A stretch of DNA of 30,634 nt from Pseudomonadota bacterium (GTDB lineage Bacteria > Pseudomonadota > Gammaproteobacteria > Steroidobacterales > Steroidobacteraceae): assembly GCA_021780395.1 (NCBI GenBank), contig JAJXYU010000369.1:1-30634 (forward strand), given 5' to 3'. How positions within the stretch are numbered: the stretch's first letter is position 1; each line of letters opens with the position of its first letter. The notes beneath the pieces were generated by a model. That model saw nothing but the letters and a program-made list of their open reading frames with translations. It was not told the origin of the DNA and ran no database searches. The translations under genes and the position numbers were made by a program. Shown one piece after another: positions 27,228-30,634 of this stretch.

Positions 27228-27860
27228 ATGGAGCGGGTCGAGCACGACGCGGAACTGATGCTTCGCTATGCGAGCGGTGACGTGGGTGCATTCGAGAGGC
27301 TCTATGCACGGCACAAGGGTCCTTTATATCGCTACCTGCTGCGGCAGGTCCGTGATCCGGCGATCGCGAGCGACCTCTTCCAGGAGGTGTGGTCGCGGAT
27401 CGTCGCGGCACGCAACCGCTACGAGGTCCGCGCGAAGTTCGCGACGTTCCTGTTCAAGGTCGCGCATCATTGCACGATCGACCACTACCGACGGCAGCGC
27501 GCCCTGCCCGGCGAGGAATCCTTCGACGTGCAATCGTCGATCGAGACGGAACCCGCGTCGCCAGATCACGAGCAACCCGACCGGATCGCCGAGCGCGGCG
27601 AGCAGCAGTCGGCGCTGCTCGCCGCGATCGCCGCCTTGCCGGTGGAACAACGCGAGGCGTTCCTGCTGCGCGAGGAGGCGGGACTCGACGTCGAGGAGAT
27701 CGCGCGCGTGACCGGCGTCGGCGTCGAGACCGCGAAGAGTCGCGTGCGCTACGCGATCCGCAAGCTTCGGCAAGCCCTCGCCGAGCGCGCGGCCACGCCG
27801 GACGTCGCGGTCGAAGAACCCGTCGCGGCGCGCGCCTGCGCGCGCGACATGAGCGGATGA
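27228..27860 (+). CDS. ECF-type RNA polymerase sigma factor
   Basis: A 210-residue sigma-70 family protein with regions 2 and 4 only. Region 2 spans about 20-92: AFERLYARHKGPLYRYLLRQ, ASDLFQEVWSRIV and the -10-reading KFATFLFKVAHHCTIDHYRR. A charged linker follows. Region 4 spans about 128-184: ALPVEQREAFLLREE and a helix-turn-helix EEIARVTGVGVETAKSRVRYAIRKLR. Start is uncertain: ATG 27228 gives the usual ECF beginning (HDAELMLRYASGD); ATG 27189 is in frame and adds 13 residues, and TTATAT at 27185-27190 beside it may be a -10 element, favouring 27228. It is divergent from gntR and followed at ten bases by a small membrane protein gene. Confidence 0.9.
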   Translation: MERVEHDAELMLRYASGDVGAFERLYARHKGPLYRYLLRQVRDPAIASDLFQEVWSRIVAARNRYEVRAKFATFLFKVAHHCTIDHYRRQRALPGEESFDVQSSIETEPASPDHEQPDRIAERGEQQSALLAAIAALPVEQREAFLLREEAGLDVEEIARVTGVGVETAKSRVRYAIRKLRQALAERAATPDVAVEEPVAARACARDMSG

Positions 27861-27870
27861 GGAATCGAAG

Positions 27871-28347
27871 ATGAAAGACCGGGAACAAGGAGATCTGGCG
27901 CGCTATTTGCGCGGCGAGGACGGATTGAGCGCCGCCTATAGACGCCTCCCGCGGGTCGCGCCGCCGCGCGTCGTCGACCGGCAGGTGCTCGAACGGGCGC
28001 GCGTCGCGGCCCGGCGCCACCCCGGACGCGATGCGCTCGCCTATGCCGCGAGCGCGCTACTCGCGCTGGCGGTGTTGTTCGCGTTCGAGATCCATCCGGG
28101 CGGGAGGCGCGCCGCGCAGGACGCTCCGCACTTCGTCCGAACCGCGATGCGCAGCGACCACGTCGGCGGATGGCGAGCCTCGGACCCCGCGGCGAGCCGC
28201 CCGATCGATTCTCCGCGCTGCGGGCCCCGCGGCACTCGTTCCCCGCCGGATGCCGGCGACTCGGCGGAATCGCCGCAGGGCTTCCGAATCGCCGAAGCGA
28301 CCTCGAAACTGCGCGAACCGTGCTCGCCGCTCGGACGTTTACGCTAA
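27871..28347 (+). CDS. Hypothetical single-span membrane protein after the sigma gene
   Basis: A 158-residue protein I do not recognise to family level. The N-terminus is charged and contains [18 protein letters not shown] and [19 protein letters not shown], a pattern I recall from short proteins encoded after sigma factors in proteobacteria. One hydrophobic span lies at about 54-73 ([20 protein letters not shown]). The C-terminal 85 residues are low-complexity, rich in Pro, Ser, Arg and Asp. There is no zinc-binding HxxxCxxC anti-sigma motif. ATG 27871 has GAGG eight bases upstream and lies ten bases after the sigma stop, so co-expression is likely. An anti-sigma or membrane-tether role is a guess from position and topology only. 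Confidence 0.65.
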   Translation: MKDREQGDLARYLRGEDGLSAAYRRLPRVAPPRVVDRQVLERARVAARRHPGRDALAYAASALLALAVLFAFEIHPGGRRAAQDAPHFVRTAMRSDHVGGWRASDPAASRPIDSPRCGPRGTRSPPDAGDSAESPQGFRIAEATSKLREPCSPLGRLR

Positions 28348-28376
28348 CATCGGGATTTTTCGACCGGAGCCCTTGG

Positions 28377-29354
28377 ATGAAAGCACCCATCACCGTCACG
28401 ATCACCGGCGCCGCCGGCAACATCGGCTACGCTCTCGCGTTTCGCGTCGCGTCCGGAGCGATGCTCGGGCCGGACCAGCCGATCCGGCTGAACCTACTCG
28501 AGATTCCCGCCGCGGTGGGCGCGGCGCGCGGCGTCGTGATGGAACTGTGCGATTGCGCGTTTCCGACCTTGCAGTCGGTCACGGCGACCGACGACACCGA
28601 GACCGCGTTTCGTGACTGCGGCGTCGCCCTGCTCGTCGGAGCCCGCCCTCGCGGCCCCGGGATGGAGCGCAAGGATCTGCTGCTCGCGAACGCGCAGATC
28701 TTCTCGGCGCAGGGCAAGGCCCTCGACCGCGTCGCGAGCCGTGACGTGCGCGTGCTCGTCGTCGGCAATCCGGCGAACACCAACGCGCTGATCGCGCAGC
28801 ACAATGCGCCATCGCTGCCGGCCGGCAACTTCACCGCGATGACCCGGCTCGATCATAACCGCGGCGTCGCCCTGCTCGCGGAGAAAACCGGCCGATCGGT
28901 CACCCAGATCCGCAAGTTCGTGGTCTGGGGCAACCACTCGGTGACCCAGTACCCGGACCTACATCACGCCACCGTCGATGGCCAGCCGGCGCTCGCGCAG
29001 GTAGACGCGGCCTGGTTCCGGGAGACGTTCATTCCCACCGTGCAGCAGCGCGGTGCAGCGATCATCAAGGCGCGAGGCAGCTCGTCGGCGGCCTCGGCAG
29101 CCTCGGCGGCGATCGATCACGTTCGCACCTGGATGCACGGCACGGCAGAGGGCGATTGGGTCAGCATGTCGGTGCCGTCGGATGGCAGCTACGGGATTCC
29201 GGCGGGCGTGATCTACTCGTATCCCGTCATCTGTCGGGACGGCGGCTACCGGATCGTGCAAAACCTGCCGATCGACGCGTTCAGCCGAGAGAAGATGGAT
29301 GCGACCCTTCGCGAGCTGCACGAAGAGCGCGACGGCGTGAAGGATCTGCTATGA
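28377..29354 (+). CDS. mdh: Malate dehydrogenase
   Basis: MDH interconverts malate and oxaloacetate with NAD(H) in the citric acid cycle. The 325-residue protein has the Rossmann loop [10 protein letters not shown] (10-19), followed by the acidic end of strand two in LNLLEIP. The substrate arginines appear in [13 protein letters not shown], then [20 protein letters not shown] and the catalytic histidine H187 in [13 protein letters not shown]. Length and the RPRGPGMER variant fit the cytosolic-type (about 325 residues) MDH found in many proteobacteria rather than the 312-residue E. coli type. ATG 28377 has GGAG about eight bases upstream. It starts 29 bases after the hypothetical gene and ends 20 bases before dinB. 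Confidence 0.97.
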   Translation: MKAPITVTITGAAGNIGYALAFRVASGAMLGPDQPIRLNLLEIPAAVGAARGVVMELCDCAFPTLQSVTATDDTETAFRDCGVALLVGARPRGPGMERKDLLLANAQIFSAQGKALDRVASRDVRVLVVGNPANTNALIAQHNAPSLPAGNFTAMTRLDHNRGVALLAEKTGRSVTQIRKFVVWGNHSVTQYPDLHHATVDGQPALAQVDAAWFRETFIPTVQQRGAAIIKARGSSSAASAASAAIDHVRTWMHGTAEGDWVSMSVPSDGSYGIPAGVIYSYPVICRDGGYRIVQNLPIDAFSREKMDATLRELHEERDGVKDLL

Positions 29355-29374
29355 CGCGACCCGGCGCGACCTGA

Positions 29375-30544
29375 ATGGGGCCCCGGTCGATCCTGCACGT
29401 CGACATGGACGCGTTCTATGCGTCCGTCGAGGTGCGGGACCGGCCTGAGCTCGCGGGGCTTCCGTTGATCGTCGGTCACCCCGGCCCGCGCGGCGTCGTC
29501 GCCGCCGCGAGCTACGCAGTCCGCCGGTTCGGGGTGCGCTCGGCGATGCCGATCGCATCGGCACGCCGGCTTTGCCCGCAGGCGGTCATCGTGCCGCCGC
29601 GGATCGCGCGTTACCGGGAAGTCTCGGCGCAAGCATTCGCGATCTTCGAGTCCTTCACGCCGCTGGTCGAACCCTTGTCGCTCGACGAGGCGTTTCTCGA
29701 CGTCACCGCGAGCCGACGCTTGCTCGGCGAGCCCGTCGCGATCGCCGAGCGGCTCCGGGAGAGAGTGCGCCGGGAGCTCGGCCTGACCGCATCGGTCGGT
29801 GTCGCGCCGAACAAGCTGGTCGCGAAGATCGCCTCCGACCTTCGCAAGCCCGACGCGCTGTGCCGGATCGGCGTCGAAGAGCTGCCGCAGGCGCTCGATG
29901 ACCTGCCGATCGAACGTCTCTGGGGAGTCGGCACGAAGACCCTGCCGCGCATGCACTCGGCGGGAATACGACGGTTCCGGGACCTGCGGGTCGCACGTGA
30001 AGAGACGTTGCGCGCTCTGTTCGGGCGTCATGCCGAGGCCATGCGCCGTCGAGCCGCGGGACTCGACGAACGGCCGGTGGTCCGGCCCGGCACGGACCAA
30101 TCGATCAGCGCCGAATGCACGTTCGAGTCCGATCTCGACGACCCCGCGGCGTTGCGCACCGAGCTCGCTCGCCTGGTCGACCGGGTCGGCACCCGGTTGC
30201 GACGCACCGACGCCGCCGCGGCGCAGGTCGCGATCAAGGTACGGACCGCGGACTTCGCGACGAGCCACCGGCAGCGCTCGTTCGAGCCGGCGGCACGCGA
30301 CACCGCGACGCTGTGGCGCCTCGCCGACGCGATGCTCGCGCAATGGCTCGCCGAACGACCGCATGCCTCGATCCGCCTGCTCGGAGTCGCCGTGTCGGAC
30401 CTGGAGACCCGGGCGCAATCCGACCTGTTCGGGCCACCGGAAGCGCGGGCATCACGGATCGACACGACCGTCGACGAAGTCCGGCGACGCTTCGGCGCGG
30501 CGCGCATCGTGCGCGCGAACCAGATCCGCAGGGATCCGCGCTGA
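29375..30544 (+). CDS. dinB: DNA polymerase IV (Y-family)
   Basis: A 389-residue translesion polymerase. Catalytic residues are D10 in HVDMDAFYASVE and D104-E105 in LSLDEAFLDV; the steric gate against ribonucleotides is Y15 by alignment to F13 of E. coli Pol IV. The helix-hairpin-helix thumb has SVGVAPNKLVAKIASDLRKP and LWGVGTKTLPRM. The little-finger domain follows from about residue 245 (QSISAECTFESDL). A sliding-clamp motif QSDLF is at 348-352, about 37 residues before the end rather than at the very C-terminus. The ribosome site ahead of ATG 29375 is weak. No LexA box is evident in the 20-base gap after mdh. Confidence 0.95.
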   Translation: MGPRSILHVDMDAFYASVEVRDRPELAGLPLIVGHPGPRGVVAAASYAVRRFGVRSAMPIASARRLCPQAVIVPPRIARYREVSAQAFAIFESFTPLVEPLSLDEAFLDVTASRRLLGEPVAIAERLRERVRRELGLTASVGVAPNKLVAKIASDLRKPDALCRIGVEELPQALDDLPIERLWGVGTKTLPRMHSAGIRRFRDLRVAREETLRALFGRHAEAMRRRAAGLDERPVVRPGTDQSISAECTFESDLDDPAALRTELARLVDRVGTRLRRTDAAAAQVAIKVRTADFATSHRQRSFEPAARDTATLWRLADAMLAQWLAERPHASIRLLGVAVSDLETRAQSDLFGPPEARASRIDTTVDEVRRRFGAARIVRANQIRRDPR

Positions 30545-30568
30545 GCGCCGTCACCGCACGCGGCTTGG

Positions 30569-30574
30569 TATCAT
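30569..30574 (+). promoter_or_regulatory. Possible -10 element (TATCAT) for the following ATPase gene
   Basis: TATCAT preceded by TTGG stands in the 41-base gap after dinB and ends 11 bases before the ATG at 30586. No -35 hexamer is evident. The closeness to the start codon implies a leader of only a few bases. Confidence 0.35.
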
Positions 30575-30585
30575 CGGCAACCGGC

Positions 30586-30634
30586 ATGTACACGAGCTAC
30601 TTCGGCCTCGGCGAAAAGCCGTTCTCGATCACGC
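30586..30634 (+). CDS. ExeA/MshM-like AAA ATPase, N-terminal end only
   Basis: The frame from ATG 30586 runs off the window and gives MYTSYFGLGEKPFSIT. This is the characteristic opening of ExeA/GspA and MshM-type AAA ATPases (M-Y-x-x-F-G-L-x-x-x-P-F-S-I-T), inner-membrane proteins that help secretin or pilus assembly or bind peptidoglycan. Only 16 residues are visible, so the ATPase motifs and the exact subtype cannot be seen. Confidence 0.75.
   Translation, partial: MYTSYFGLGEKPFSIT

Overview
The window reads as ordinary chromosome from a high-GC gammaproteobacterium. The left end carries the gammaproteobacterial order dprA-smg-topA, followed by hemF, rlmJ, hemB and aroE. RlmJ, a YheS-type ABC-F protein, oligopeptidase A and an MlaEFD-type lipid transporter fit that assignment. 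HemB is of the Pseudomonas-like, zinc-cysteine-free type. I cannot fix the order or family. Genes are tightly packed, with many 4-base start/stop overlaps. No tRNA, rRNA, insertion sequence, prophage or CRISPR array was seen.

Layout. (1) 1-7154, plus strand: the 3' end of dprA, then smg, topA, hemF, rlmJ, a DUF4404 gene, hemB and aroE. This is a housekeeping block for DNA topology, haem synthesis, rRNA methylation and the shikimate pathway. (2) 7180-9068, minus strand: glutathione reductase (gor) followed by a YrdA-type gamma-carbonic anhydrase. Divergent from it on the plus strand are prlC-xthA and an HD-domain phosphohydrolase gene (9172-13077). (3) 13096-14453, minus strand: a FrnE/DsbA-like gene and a cytoplasmic-looking M15 peptidase gene. 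Divergent from these are a membrane HAMP-PAS-GGDEF-EAL protein and yheS (14534-18947). (4) 18925-22635, minus strand: a five-gene operon reading CDGSH iron-sulfur protein, STAS-MlaE permease, MlaF, MlaD/MCE protein and PqiC-like lipoprotein, a retrograde-type lipid transport system. (5) 22636-23020 is the only intergenic stretch over 300 bases. It holds a good sigma-70 promoter and a class I cyclic di-GMP (GEMM-I) riboswitch just upstream of an FAD-linked oxidoreductase gene (23021-24379). (6) 24396-27083, minus strand: dps, then an ABC-2 permease, an ABC ATPase and a YtrA-type GntR regulator with an AT-rich palindrome over its start. (7) 27228-30634, plus strand: an ECF sigma factor with a small single-span membrane protein, malate dehydrogenase, DNA polymerase IV and the first codons of an ExeA/MshM-like ATPase.

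The most interesting item is the GEMM-I riboswitch. Its core, GAAA tetraloop, P3 stem and 3' block can all be matched base by base to the Vibrio cholerae Vc2 aptamer. A TTTACA-17-CATAGT promoter would start transcription at the edge of P1. The gene it appears to control is an FAD oxidoreductase without the covalent-flavin histidine, which is not among the usual motility, adhesion or pilus targets of this RNA. With the GGDEF-EAL protein 6 kb away, the window holds both a probable c-di-GMP-metabolising enzyme and a c-di-GMP receptor. Everything else is recognisable, with several smaller oddities listed in the findings.
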